From Nitrospinota bacterium (lineage in GTDB: Bacteria > Nitrospinota > Nitrospinia > JACRGO01), in NCBI GenBank assembly GCA_016212295.1, contig JACRGO010000036.1:1-24400 (forward strand): 24,400 nt of DNA, read 5' to 3'. Under the pieces are notes generated by a model. The model did no database searches and was not told where the DNA came from. It saw only the letters and a program-made list of their open reading frames with translations. The position numbers were made by a program, and so were the translations under genes. Shown here piece after piece: positions 13,094 to 20,995 of the stretch (its first letter is position 1; each line of letters starts with the position of its first letter).

Positions 13094-14950
13094 ATGAAAG
13101 ACATGGAGGGTACGAAAAAGCATGCGCCCGATAAAGTGGTTTTTGTGAGCAACAGAAGGATCATCAACCGGGAAGCAATACAAAACAAAATAAAAAAAAA
13201 GTACGGATGGACGCTTACCATATACGACCAGGAATTTCTTCGGTTACATTTGGAGGCGCCTAAAAACCACCGCTTCAGAAAAAATTATCTCGGCATTGAT
13301 TATAACCAAGACGTTTTTACCCCCATTGACGTTGAAACAAAAGAAAGGCCGCTGACCAGCGCCGAATATGGAGGGGGAGCCTATTACCGGGAAGATTCGC
13401 TCCATGACGAAATTTTTTCCTTGCTGGAGAAAAATGGCAGGGCCTTGGTCCTGGGGGGGCCGGGAAGCGGAAAAACCACCCTGCTTCGCGCCGTGGGTCT
13501 GGAATTTCAGAAAAAAGCGCCACGAAACAGCGCCTTTTACTTCTCCGCAAAGGGGAATAACGCCAATGAATGGCTGAATGCTATACAGCGGTACGATGAC
13601 GAATACAGCCTTTTCATCATTGATAACTGCCATCGGGTGATAGAAACCGTCAACGATTTTATAGCCAAGCTTCCTGTGGTGGAGAAAGCATGGATCCTTC
13701 TTGCCGGAAGGGACATTGATGAGGACACGACCGGGACCGATGAGGAAAGCTTTATTTCTTCACTAAAGTATGTAACGAAGAAACTAACCGTGAACGATGA
13801 ACAGATAAAAGGGATATTGGCATGTATCGTTAAAAGGAAACGCTTGGAAGGTAAAGAGGTTGGCCATATAGAAAAAATCGCGGAAAAATGCCAGGGAGAC
13901 CTCCAGATACTGAACTTTTATGCCAATGCCTGGGCGGACGACTCCACCGGGAAAACGCTGGAGGAAATTGATGAAGAGAAAATGCTGGATAATTATTATA
14001 GACACCACCTCCAAACGGTGGATAGTAAAAATAGTAGAAAATGCTTGCTGGCCCTGTTACGCTTGGCTGCCCTTTACCAGTTTGAGATACCGGCCCAGGA
14101 GAATTGTATTGACAACTCCGGTCTTTTATCGCCTCTTCGTGAAACTGGATTAGTTATCCGTGAAACTAAAAGGATTGGTGACGACAGTAACTACACTTTT
14201 CTTTCCTACCATCACTCCACCCCAGCGAGCTACGCCCTTCGTGCGGCGTCGAGTAAGGGGATTGTATCCTCTACCCAGGCATATACCCTGGAGACCATTG
14301 AAGAATATTTTGGGGAAAAACCCACTAATTTTTTTGAAGTATTTAAACTTCTCTATCGAAACGGGGGAGAAAAAACACAAAAACTCCTCTTTCAGCGAGG
14401 AAGGGTCTTTCCCTTATGCGAAGAAATACTCAATGAATCGCCATCGGACAAACTAAAATATCAATTAGCCGGAATTGCCAATTTTTTGTATGGGGTTTGG
14501 CGCTGGGAGGAAAAGGCGGATAAGGGCAAGGCGCTGGAACTTTCCCAATTGGTTCAAAACAAATTTACGCCGGAAGCTATTGCAGCGTTTGCCAATGACG
14601 TTCCTTTTTCTACTCTGGTCTATTTTATTGTCTTTTTTGGAAAAATAAATCCTGCCTTTGTCAAAAGTTTGTGGCACAAACTCCCATTTAGTGTGCTGGG
14701 AGAGCGTTCACGGGATTCGGGTTTGGCGGTGATAGAAAGGTTTCTCCGGTTAAGCCGCCAAGCTGAGGTGAGCAATGAAAATATCCTGTCTTTTTGCGAT
14801 GGTCTCGATTTCAAGGAATTTGGATCGTTACGCCAATGGAATATGCTGATACACAACGTGGTCAATTATGAGGTTGATTTTCTTAAAGAATGTATCGTTT
14901 CAACCTTTGCAAGCATACCTATAAAAAAATACGAAAAATTCCTCCTTTAA
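13094..14950 (+). CDS. STAND-like P-loop ATPase, N-terminal piece ending at an in-frame stop
   Basis: Predicted 618 residues. A Walker A GGPGSGKTT lies at residues 121-129, a Walker B-like LFIIDN around 172-178, and a sensor-like WILLAGRD about 25 residues later. This layout fits STAND or related NTPases of defence and signalling systems. The first roughly 60 residues (VVFVSNRRI, GWTLTIYDQEFLRLHL, NYLGI) resemble the tail of a restriction-endonuclease-like effector domain. The catalytic part is not encoded upstream, so the gene seems to lack its 5' end. The frame ends at TAA 14948-14950, but the same frame continues open and coding-like to 15625, so the full product would be about 842 residues. 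No clear Shine-Dalgarno precedes ATG 13094. It is probably a decaying gene; a sequencing error at the TAA remains possible. Confidence 0.65.
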   Translation: MKDMEGTKKHAPDKVVFVSNRRIINREAIQNKIKKKYGWTLTIYDQEFLRLHLEAPKNHRFRKNYLGIDYNQDVFTPIDVETKERPLTSAEYGGGAYYREDSLHDEIFSLLEKNGRALVLGGPGSGKTTLLRAVGLEFQKKAPRNSAFYFSAKGNNANEWLNAIQRYDDEYSLFIIDNCHRVIETVNDFIAKLPVVEKAWILLAGRDIDEDTTGTDEESFISSLKYVTKKLTVNDEQIKGILACIVKRKRLEGKEVGHIEKIAEKCQGDLQILNFYANAWADDSTGKTLEEIDEEKMLDNYYRHHLQTVDSKNSRKCLLALLRLAALYQFEIPAQENCIDNSGLLSPLRETGLVIRETKRIGDDSNYTFLSYHHSTPASYALRAASSKGIVSSTQAYTLETIEEYFGEKPTNFFEVFKLLYRNGGEKTQKLLFQRGRVFPLCEEILNESPSDKLKYQLAGIANFLYGVWRWEEKADKGKALELSQLVQNKFTPEAIAAFANDVPFSTLVYFIVFFGKINPAFVKSLWHKLPFSVLGERSRDSGLAVIERFLRLSRQAEVSNENILSFCDGLDFKEFGSLRQWNMLIHNVVNYEVDFLKECIVSTFASIPIKKYEKFLL

Positions 14951-15625
14951 ACGGACTTAAAAAATATCAGTATATTCTTCAGCCATTTTAACGCAAAAAA
15001 AGATAAGCTAAATTTAAAAATTTTATCAGACATCAACTTTCTGCGGAAGGAGTATATCCAAAAAATCAATGAAAGCGACCTGCAAACTATCGCACACTTT
15101 ATCTTTAATTTTTATTTCATCAATCGCCCCGACTGTTTCCACTACTTCGCTAAATACCTTGATTCCAATTTTTCCCTTATACTTTTCCGTCTTAAAGATA
15201 CTGATCCTGCGGCCATTAATTTCTTTTTCTGGAACCTTTTCATGGCCTTGCCGGGTGGGGAGTCTCCTCGATTGCTCCACAACCTGAAAATACAGGCGAC
15301 AATTCTCGAAAAAATGAACCAAGAGGAAAATCACCAAGTCCGCCTCGGCCTTTTGGGAACAAATTATCTTAGCGAAGCGCCTCTCAGTGAAGAGTTGCGG
15401 TCCCTGATACCTGAGAAAAAGGCCCTGGAAATATGTTATGCCGACGCGAAAGAACAAAACATTACTCTTTTTCGCAACGCCGGAGGCTTGGCAGCCTTGA
15501 ATATGGATATCCCTGCCAACGAGCGACAGATTATTTTTAACGCCTTAAACGAGTTTTTCATGAACACCCAAATACCCCCTAACCTGAGAATAATTCACGA
15601 AAAACTCCTGTCCATCTTCGCCTGA
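14951..15625 (+). pseudogene. C-terminal remainder of the STAND-like ATPase after an in-frame TAA
   Basis: From 14951 the frame used by 13094-14950 continues without a stop for 224 codons to TGA 15623-15625. It reads like the ordinary helical repeat tail of such ATPases (FFSHFNAKKDKLNLKIL, AHFIFNFYFINRPDCFHYF, LHNLKIQATILEKMNQEE). The first in-frame ATG is 15242, giving only 127 residues if translated alone, and it has no good ribosome binding site. The simplest reading is one gene broken by a single substitution to TAA. Readthrough or an error in the sequence are alternatives. Confidence 0.7.
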
Positions 15626-15699
15626 CCTACCGTCGGGCATTGTTAGTAAAGTTGGTGGAGTGAAACGAGAAATAGCCACAGCGGCATATTACCCAATTG

Positions 15700-15708
15700 T
15701 GGTATAAT
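15700..15708 (+). promoter_or_regulatory. Extended -10 promoter motif before the DUF433 gene
   Basis: TGGTATAAT matches the TGnTATAAT extended -10 consensus and lies 44 bases before ATG 15752. No convincing -35 is visible, which is common for extended -10 promoters. Confidence 0.5.
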
Positions 15709-15751
15709 TAAAAAGAAAAATTTAACTCTACATTTTCCTGGAGATTGTGGT

Positions 15752-15973
15752 ATGCATGACCGGATCACCGTACATCCTGATATATGCAGTGGAAAACCTT
15801 GCGTGAAAGGGACCAGAATAATGGTAAAGAATTTGCTCGGAATGGTGGCCGGGGGCTATAGCATTGACAAAATACTGGAAGCCTATCCGGAATTGGCCAG
15901 GGAGGACATAGTTGACGCCCTGGATTATGCCTCCCATGTAATTGATGAAGAGAAGGTCATACTCCGTGCATGA
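15752..15973 (+). CDS. DUF433 family antitoxin-like protein
   Basis: Predicted 73-residue DUF433 protein: DRITVHPDICSGKPCVKGTR is the family hallmark, followed by a helix-turn-helix-like C-terminal half (GYSIDKILEAYPELAREDIVDAL). DUF433 proteins are usually paired with PIN-like DUF5615 genes and are regarded as toxin-antitoxin modules, the DUF433 member probably acting as DNA-binding antitoxin. TGGAG lies 8 bases before ATG 15752 and an extended -10 lies upstream. It overlaps the start of a truncated DUF5615-type reading frame by 8 bases. Confidence 0.9.
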   Translation: MHDRITVHPDICSGKPCVKGTRIMVKNLLGMVAGGYSIDKILEAYPELAREDIVDALDYASHVIDEEKVILRA

Positions 15974-16115
15974 GTCGCCAACTATTCTTTTTGACCAAAA
16001 TATTCCACGCCAAGTCGCCTCATGGCTTCGGTCCTTAAAACCTTCCTGGACGGTCCATCACGTTAACGATCGCACCCGTATCAGAATTCGGACTCCGCGA
16101 CCCCCTTTTAAATAA
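15966..16115 (+). pseudogene. Truncated PIN-like (DUF5615-type) toxin partner
   Basis: A GTG at 15966 overlaps the end of the DUF433 gene and opens a 49-codon frame reading SPTILFDQNIPRQVASWLRS then PSWTVHHVND. This matches the opening of DUF5615/PIN-like proteins (LFDQN with the first acidic active-site residue, then a WLR helix and HVND). Such proteins are usually about twice as long or more. After HHVND the sequence becomes RTRIRIRTPRPPFK and stops at TAA 16113-16115, so the remaining acidic residues are missing. The toxin is therefore probably inactive and the DUF433 gene an orphan. Confidence 0.65.
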
Positions 16116-16160
16116 TTTCCCTATTCGATGTTTGATGTTCAACTTTTTTCTGAATAACTC

Positions 16161-17144
16161 ATGAAAAACAGACTCACTGTATATCTCCTCATCATCCTCG
16201 CCGCTGTTGGGACGGCTTATCTCCTGCTGGAGTGGAACACGGAGCGCGAGGCGCGGGTTGTCCTGCAACAGGAAAACGCCAGGAAAGCGGAAGAGGTCCG
16301 GCGCCTGAAGGAAGACGTCGCCAAGCTGGAGAAGACCATACTGGAGGAAAAGGCGGTGGGGACGCCGCCTCCGCCGGAAAGGCTGGCGGAGGTCTTCGGG
16401 ACCGAGGCCTCGCCTCCTGTCCCAGCGGAAAAGCCAGGGCTCCCGGACAGCGTGCAAAAACTAAGGCCTGAGGAAATAGCCGCGCTGACCATGGCAGAGG
16501 TGGAAATGCCAGGCCCGCCGCCGCCACATCCCTTGGATTGCGGCGCGCTGGAGCTTCGGATCAGGAATTTCTTTTCTTATCTGGACAACAAAGGGTTTTC
16601 GTTTGAAAACGGGAGTAACGCCTATTTTAAACTCATAATGGAAAAGCTTGCACGACGCTTGCCGATAGCAGGGGAAACCTTGAATCCAGAGGACGTGCTG
16701 AGCAACGCCTACCACTTCTACCGGACCCTGGGCAAAAACGATATAAGGTCCATAAAGGATATCTTGGACAAGGAAAAAGACACGATGGAGCAGACCATGG
16801 ACTACCTCTACCAGCACCATGACAGATGCCAGGACAGGGAACAATTTCTTCCTTCCCTGGATGTTCTATATGAGTACGGCCACTTCCTTTTAAGCACGAT
16901 GGGAGGCAGGTCGTATCTCTTCCGCATGGGAGGAAACTTGCGGGTGGTGCTGCAGTATTACTCCGCGCTGATAGTTCATGAGGCGGACCTCCGGGAGGTG
17001 AACCGTTACGGATTGGATATCCGGCCCTACCTATCGAAACTGGAAGGGGAGATAAAGAGCACGAGGGGCCTGTACTTTTCGCTGAAATATGTCGGAATGT
17101 TGGGTGAAGTGAAAAGGTCCTACCGTACGGAACCTCAGGGTTGA
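16161..17144 (+). CDS. Membrane-anchored coiled-coil protein of unknown function
   Basis: Predicted 327 residues. A single N-terminal membrane anchor (about residues 5-23, TVYLLIILAAVGTAYLLLEW) is followed by a charged coiled coil (about 25-65, rich in E, K and R). A proline-rich linker (PPPPERL, PPPPHPLDCG) follows, and then a helical domain from about 125 to the end. The layout suggests a bitopic inner-membrane protein with its bulk outside the cytoplasm. I recognise no catalytic motif or family. No Shine-Dalgarno is apparent before ATG 16161; the neighbouring ATGs do not offer a better start. The gene is GC-rich and followed directly by an AACCAAT repeat tract. Confidence 0.7.
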   Translation: MKNRLTVYLLIILAAVGTAYLLLEWNTEREARVVLQQENARKAEEVRRLKEDVAKLEKTILEEKAVGTPPPPERLAEVFGTEASPPVPAEKPGLPDSVQKLRPEEIAALTMAEVEMPGPPPPHPLDCGALELRIRNFFSYLDNKGFSFENGSNAYFKLIMEKLARRLPIAGETLNPEDVLSNAYHFYRTLGKNDIRSIKDILDKEKDTMEQTMDYLYQHHDRCQDREQFLPSLDVLYEYGHFLLSTMGGRSYLFRMGGNLRVVLQYYSALIVHEADLREVNRYGLDIRPYLSKLEGEIKSTRGLYFSLKYVGMLGEVKRSYRTEPQG

Positions 17145-17245
17145 AAAAAATAGTTAAATTGGTTGAATTAGTTAAAACCAATCAAACCAATTCAACCAAT
17201 CAAACCAATTCAACCAACCGAACCAATTCAACCAATCAAACTGTT
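17145..17245. repeat. AACCAAT-family repeat, copy 3
   Basis: About ten 9-base units of the type AACCAATTC / AACCAATCA, preceded by GGTTGAATTAGTT in inverted sense, so the ends can pair. It lies between two convergent genes (16161-17144 and 17260-18228). The reading frame through it encodes only TNQTNSTN-like low complexity and is not a gene. Confidence 0.85.
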
Positions 17246-17259
17246 TTCCTCTCCCCCCT

Positions 17260-18228
17260 CTACTTCGTCCGGTTCAGCTCCAATATCCTCTTGATGGTCA
17301 AGGGATTCTGCGCCTCTCCCCGGCAACTGTACCAGCAGGCCGCGCAAGCCGTGGGCTTAAAGAATCCGGACCTGTAATCTGTCCACTTCCCGGCCACGGG
17401 AAACTCCGAGCATTGTTTCATGCCGCCGTCCGGCGTTATCTGTATCCATTTCCTTCCAGCAAGGCACCCCTCGACGCCCCCCTTTTCAAAGAATTCAGGG
17501 ATCTTGCCCAGGTAGAAATCGGATGAGAGAATGTTTCCAAGCCTCTGCTTGGCCTGAAGGAGTTCCTCAATCACCCGCCGCAGTCTTTCGATTCTTTCGC
17601 CGCTGATCTTGCCCGACTCGTTAAGGTTCTTTTGCGAGCAATAGGTGGAGAAGGAAACCTTGACGCCCCATTCAGCGGCCTTTTCCGCTATGGGTACGAT
17701 CTGGTCCAGATTTTCTTCCATGATTATGGTCTGAAGCGAGAGATTGTCGATCCCGTTTCCGGGTAACCTTGGGATGAGATCGCTCAGGTGCTTGAAGAGT
17801 CCCTTGATCCCGCGGTATTCGTCGTGCCTCTCGTCAAGAAAGTCCAGGGATATCCCCAACTGGTGGAGTCCGGCGTCCCAAATCTCCCGCGCCTTGGCTT
17901 CATCCAGCAGCCTGCCGTTTGTGATGAGGCTAAGATACACGAAGTCCCCTTCCCGGAGCCGCCGGATTACGCTCGCGATGTCCTTCCTCATAAGCGGTTC
18001 CCCGCCGGTTATGGAAACGTGCAGGGGGGAAAGTTTCTTCACCAGGGGTAGGTAGTCATCGAGCCGCTCCTCCTTGCCCGTCTTCCAATAATCGCAAAAG
18101 GAGCACCGGGCGTTGCATTGCTTTGTGACCTCAAGATTGATGAAGAAGGGCGTGCCGAGGAACCTCCTTTTGAGGACCTTTTTCAGGCCGTTGTAACAGT
18201 CCTTGGCTGTAAGTTTGCCGGTAATCAT
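17260..18228 (-). CDS. Radical SAM protein with C-terminal auxiliary-cluster (SPASM/twitch-like) region
   Basis: Predicted 322 residues from ATG 18228; a TTG at 18243 would add five residues. It has CxxxCxxC at Cys38, Cys42 and Cys45 (CNARCSFC), the SITGGEPLMRKD glycine-rich core motif, and YLSLITNGRLL. Late cysteines (GCLAGRKW, KQCSEF, CAACWYSC) probably bind an auxiliary Fe-S cluster. It is distinct from the 2487-4613 pair in sequence. Substrate unknown; related proteins act in cofactor, peptide or lipid modification. It is transcribed alone on the minus strand and ends close to the AACCAAT repeat. Confidence 0.85.
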   Translation of the reverse strand: MITGKLTAKDCYNGLKKVLKRRFLGTPFFINLEVTKQCNARCSFCDYWKTGKEERLDDYLPLVKKLSPLHVSITGGEPLMRKDIASVIRRLREGDFVYLSLITNGRLLDEAKAREIWDAGLHQLGISLDFLDERHDEYRGIKGLFKHLSDLIPRLPGNGIDNLSLQTIIMEENLDQIVPIAEKAAEWGVKVSFSTYCSQKNLNESGKISGERIERLRRVIEELLQAKQRLGNILSSDFYLGKIPEFFEKGGVEGCLAGRKWIQITPDGGMKQCSEFPVAGKWTDYRSGFFKPTACAACWYSCRGEAQNPLTIKRILELNRTK

Positions 18229-18314
18229 AATTCTTATATTCAACTCTTTTAAAGGAAATGCCGTTATAAAAATAAAAGGTAATAGTTAAACACGGAAAGC
18301 CAGGGAGAAAAGCC

Positions 18315-18524
18315 ATGAAAAAAGAGACAAACGGAGTTCCAAGTTTTTGGCAGGCGCAGTCTGAAAAGAAGGAAGGGCCTTTTTCCAAGTATTTGATAAA
18401 AAAACTCGAAAAAAGTGTTGTTTATGTCCTGCCTGTCTTCACCAATAAGGTCCCGGAATTCTTTGACTCAAGGGGGAATTTCAATCCCTCTGTGCTGCAA
18501 ACCTATAAAACTTTCTTTTTTTAG
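18315..18524 (+). CDS. Small hypothetical ORF with a good ribosome binding site
   Basis: A 69-codon frame (MKKETNGVPSFWQAQSEKK...). AGGGAG lies 7 bases before ATG 18315, one of the better Shine-Dalgarno matches in the window. I recognise no family. It ends in a run of Phe codons in an AT-rich tract, so it may be the 5' remnant of a longer gene cut by the repeat-rich segment that follows. Confidence 0.3.
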   Translation: MKKETNGVPSFWQAQSEKKEGPFSKYLIKKLEKSVVYVLPVFTNKVPEFFDSRGNFNPSVLQTYKTFFF

Positions 18525-18529
18525 CAAAG

Positions 18530-18665
18530 TTTTGAAATTTCAAATTTCAATTGTCAAATAACAAATAAATATCAATAACCGAAATTACAAATGACAAACA
18601 AGGAAATGGAATTGTTTTGGACATTCGGTAATTGTAATTTGTAATTTATTTGTAATTTGGGATTT
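18530..18665. repeat. AT-rich imperfect inverted repeat (AAATTACAAAT type)
   Basis: The left side is rich in CAAATAACAAATAAATA and ACCGAAATTACAAATGAC, and the right side in ATTCGGTAATTGTAATTTG and TTATTTGTAATTTGGGATT. The two sides are roughly complementary around a centre near 18610. It is non-coding and fills the gap before the kinase gene's 3' end. Confidence 0.5.
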
Positions 18666-18681
18666 TGTTTTCCTTTTTGGT

Positions 18682-18696
18682 CGCGGCAAAGCCGCG
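18682..18696. other. Short GC hairpin downstream of the kinase gene
   Basis: CGCGGCAAAGCCGCG forms a 6-bp stem with a 3-base loop. On the minus strand it is followed by A-rich, not T-rich, sequence, so it is not a canonical intrinsic terminator. Confidence 0.4.
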
Positions 18697-18709
18697 CCAT
18701 GGTGGATGA

Positions 18710-20209
18710 TTATATAAACCTTCTTACCCTGGAAATCAGTTCTTCAGCGTCGATGGGTTTTGGGACGAAATCATCCGCCTTCAGTTGATACGCCTTTTCC
18801 CAGGTTTTTTGCTTGGCGTCCGAGGTAAGGACTATCACCGGTATATCTTCAGTGGCCGGATTGCTCCTGACTTTTACCAGAAGTTCAAAGCCATCCATGG
18901 CCGGCATATGAAGGTCCGTGATGATAAGGTGTGGGCGTATCCCGGTAAGCTTGGCCCAGGCGTCTTTTCCGTCCTGGGCCTCCATGATCTCGGCGTCAAC
19001 CGGTTTCAGCATTTTACGGACCAGCTTGCGGACGTTCGGATCGTCTTCCACAATTAGAATTAACGGGTTGACCACAGGGAGTTTAGCGTAAAAAACCGAC
19101 CCTTCCCCAAGGGTGGATTCGAATTCAAGTGCGCCTCCGTGGGCCGCCATTATGTCCCGGCTGAGCAGCAGGCCCAGTCCGGTCCCCATCTCCCCCCAGG
19201 TGCCTGGAGTGGCCGTTTTTTCCTCATCACGGAACAATTTTTCCTGCATGGCCCCATCTATCCCGGTCCCCGTGTCCCTGACCGCAATGGTGGTTGGCTG
19301 GTCCTTTGGGACGAACAACGTTATACTGTCCCCTTCCTTGCAGTACTTGACCGCGTTCGACACAAGGTTCTGAATGACCTCCATGAAAAGCTTTGGGTCC
19401 GCGTATAACCTGGTCCCTCCCGGCACCTCGCATTCTATTTGGGCGCCCTTTTTTTCCGCGACGTCCTTGAGTTTCGCTATGGAATACAGGGCGGTGGTAA
19501 GACCGTCTATGAAATAAGGCTTGGGCCTGGTTATGCCTGACCTCAATCCGCCCATTTTCACCAGCTCTGAAATCATTTCTGAGAGCCGTTCCCCCTCCCA
19601 AAGATTTTGGAGAATGACTTCCTTGTGGCGCTGTTGAAGCGGCTGCGCGGCGTCATCCAAGAGCCCCCTCATGGAATCCAGTATCTTTGTAAATGGGGCC
19701 CGGATATCATGGGCTATGACGGAGAGAAATTTATCCTTTTGCCTGCATGCGTTTCTGGCCTCTTCCTCCGCATGCTTGCGCTCGATGATTTCCTTTTCCA
19801 ATAAATGCCTTTGGCTGTGAAGCTTGAGGAGCACTTTGACCTTGCCGACAAGGACTTCCGGGTCCATGGGTTTTATAATGTAATCCACGGCGCCCAATTC
19901 ATAACCATGGAAGACCTGTTTCTGATTTTTCTGCACCGCTGTTATGAAAATGATGGGTATATGTTTTGTCTTTTCATTGGACCTCAACGATCCGGCGACG
20001 CTGAATCCGTCCACTCCCGGCATGTGGACGTCCATGAGAATGAGGGCGAAATTATCGTGAGCGGCCCGTTCCAATGCCTCGCCACCGGAGGCGGCCTTGA
20101 CGATATTCACTTTGAGGCTGGAAAGGATTGATTCCAGGAGCCTCAACGCTTCAGCATCATCATCCACTATAAGGATATTTTGTTTTTCCGCTGGGCTTAT
20201 TTTTCCCAT
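18710..20209 (-). CDS. Hybrid REC-HisKA-HATPase-REC two-component protein
   Basis: Predicted 499-residue cytoplasmic signalling protein. An N-terminal receiver spans residues about 10-125 (acidic DDD at 16-18, phospho-Asp60, Thr90, Lys113). A short coiled coil follows (about 130-160), then a HisKA segment with His167 in FLSVIAHDIRAP and an HATPase (N box around 281-285, DTGTGID at 312-318, GTGLGL at 342-347). A second receiver lies at about 382-499 (phospho-Asp432 in LIITDLHMPAMDG, Thr462, Lys484). There is no membrane segment and no DNA-binding output, so the input probably comes by phosphorelay to the first receiver and the output goes to a separate partner. No partner kinase or regulator gene is adjacent. 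ATG 20209 lacks a strong Shine-Dalgarno. Confidence 0.9.
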   Translation of the reverse strand: MGKISPAEKQNILIVDDDAEALRLLESILSSLKVNIVKAASGGEALERAAHDNFALILMDVHMPGVDGFSVAGSLRSNEKTKHIPIIFITAVQKNQKQVFHGYELGAVDYIIKPMDPEVLVGKVKVLLKLHSQRHLLEKEIIERKHAEEEARNACRQKDKFLSVIAHDIRAPFTKILDSMRGLLDDAAQPLQQRHKEVILQNLWEGERLSEMISELVKMGGLRSGITRPKPYFIDGLTTALYSIAKLKDVAEKKGAQIECEVPGGTRLYADPKLFMEVIQNLVSNAVKYCKEGDSITLFVPKDQPTTIAVRDTGTGIDGAMQEKLFRDEEKTATPGTWGEMGTGLGLLLSRDIMAAHGGALEFESTLGEGSVFYAKLPVVNPLILIVEDDPNVRKLVRKMLKPVDAEIMEAQDGKDAWAKLTGIRPHLIITDLHMPAMDGFELLVKVRSNPATEDIPVIVLTSDAKQKTWEKAYQLKADDFVPKPIDAEELISRVRRFI

Positions 20210-20279
20210 TGATTTTCACCACGAAGTCCACGAAGAAATCGTGAAGCCGGTATATTTTTAAGTATATTCCGTTTACCAT

Positions 20280-20490
20280 CCAATAGCGCGACATGGCCGC
20301 AACCAAAATAAATTTTCCGTGCATCAAGACGTTTGATTATATTATTACGTTCAGAAATTTGCCTTTTCCGCTTGAAATAAAATCGGCGTTGAGCGTTTAA
20401 AAGAAAATTTTTTTGTTGCGGCCATGCCGCGCTATGCTACTGGCTCAAAAAATTTGCGCGGACAGCGCAAATTTCTGAACGTACTAATAT
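20280..20490 (+). repeat. Full copy of the interlocked inverted-repeat family (reference orientation)
   Basis: Order along the plus strand: A at 20280-20315 (CAATAGCGCGACATGGCCGC then AACCAAAATAAATTT); B at 20339-20362 (ATATTATTACGTTCAGAAAT); A' at about 20403-20436 (TTTTTGTTGCGGCCATGCCG, ending GCTATG); B' at 20467-20490 (GCGCAAATTTCTGAACGTAC, ending TAATAT). A pairs with A' and B pairs with B', so the two inverted repeats interlock. The total length of about 211 matches the copy at 9091-9300. It lies just upstream of an ORF6N-type remnant. Confidence 0.85.
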
Positions 20491-20524
20491 AATACAGGTT
20501 AAAGGAAGGAATATCTTTTTTCAA

Positions 20525-20962
20525 GTTCGTGCCTGGCGCATTCAAATCATGCGGGCCTTCGTTCGACTGAGGGAGGTATTGGCTGAACATACGGATTTAA
20601 AAAAGAAGATTGAAGAACATGATCATCAAATCCAGTTCATATTCAAAACCTTAAAGCAGCTTTTTGAGCCGCCACAAAAACCGAAAAATAAGGATCGGAT
20701 TTTAGCGGGGAGCTGGGGGACCGACTCCCTCTTTCTTTGCAAGAAGTGGACGGCCAGGGTACGAATTGGAAAGGGTATGCATGCAGATGGAATAGTATCT
20801 ATATCCACCCCTTCCCCCCGATATTTAGCTCGTCTTTGGAATTACCCTAATATGTTTATTGATGAAATCCGACCAAAGAATAAAAAGTCGTTAAGGCACT
20901 ATTTATATATTTGCATCTTATTCGCGAATCTTTACTTTCAAAAACCAACTATGCTAAATTGA
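20525..20962 (+). pseudogene. Remnant of an ORF6N-domain DNA-binding protein
   Basis: An open frame with ATG at 20549. Its first roughly 50 residues (RIQIMRAFVRLREVLAEHTD then LKKKIEEHDHQIQFIFKTLKQL and PPQKPKNK) closely resemble the C-terminal tail of ORF6N-domain proteins, which are phage- and mobile-element-linked DNA-binding proteins. The preceding N-terminal ORF6N domain is missing; the interlocked repeat copy ends about 35 bases upstream. After PKNKDRI the sequence no longer matches (it should finish near KIGF), and the rest to 20962 looks non-coding. Family assignment is from memory of the tail motif only. Confidence 0.55.
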
Positions 20963-20980
20963 ATTCCAAAATGATTATTT

Positions 20981-20985
20981 AGGAG
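20981..20985 (+). promoter_or_regulatory. Shine-Dalgarno site of yebC
   Basis: AGGAG ends 10 bases before ATG 20996, fixing the yebC start. Confidence 0.75.
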
Positions 20986-20995
20986 AAGAATTTAT

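Noticed and set aside
14948-14950. The in-frame stop as a recoded amino acid (selenocysteine or pyrrolysine)
   Set aside because: Selenocysteine uses TGA and pyrrolysine TAG; this codon is TAA, so recoding of those kinds does not apply.
16192-16527. Several overlapping antisense frames under the 16161-17144 gene
   Set aside because: They are arginine/proline-rich shadows typical of GC-rich coding sequence.
17145-17245. CRISPR array or coding Asn/Thr-rich peptide
   Set aside because: The period is about 9 bases with no spacers, and the encoded TNQTNSTN string is a by-product of the repeat.
18682-18696. Intrinsic terminator for the hybrid kinase gene
   Set aside because: The hairpin is followed by A-rich sequence, not a T-run, on the kinase strand.
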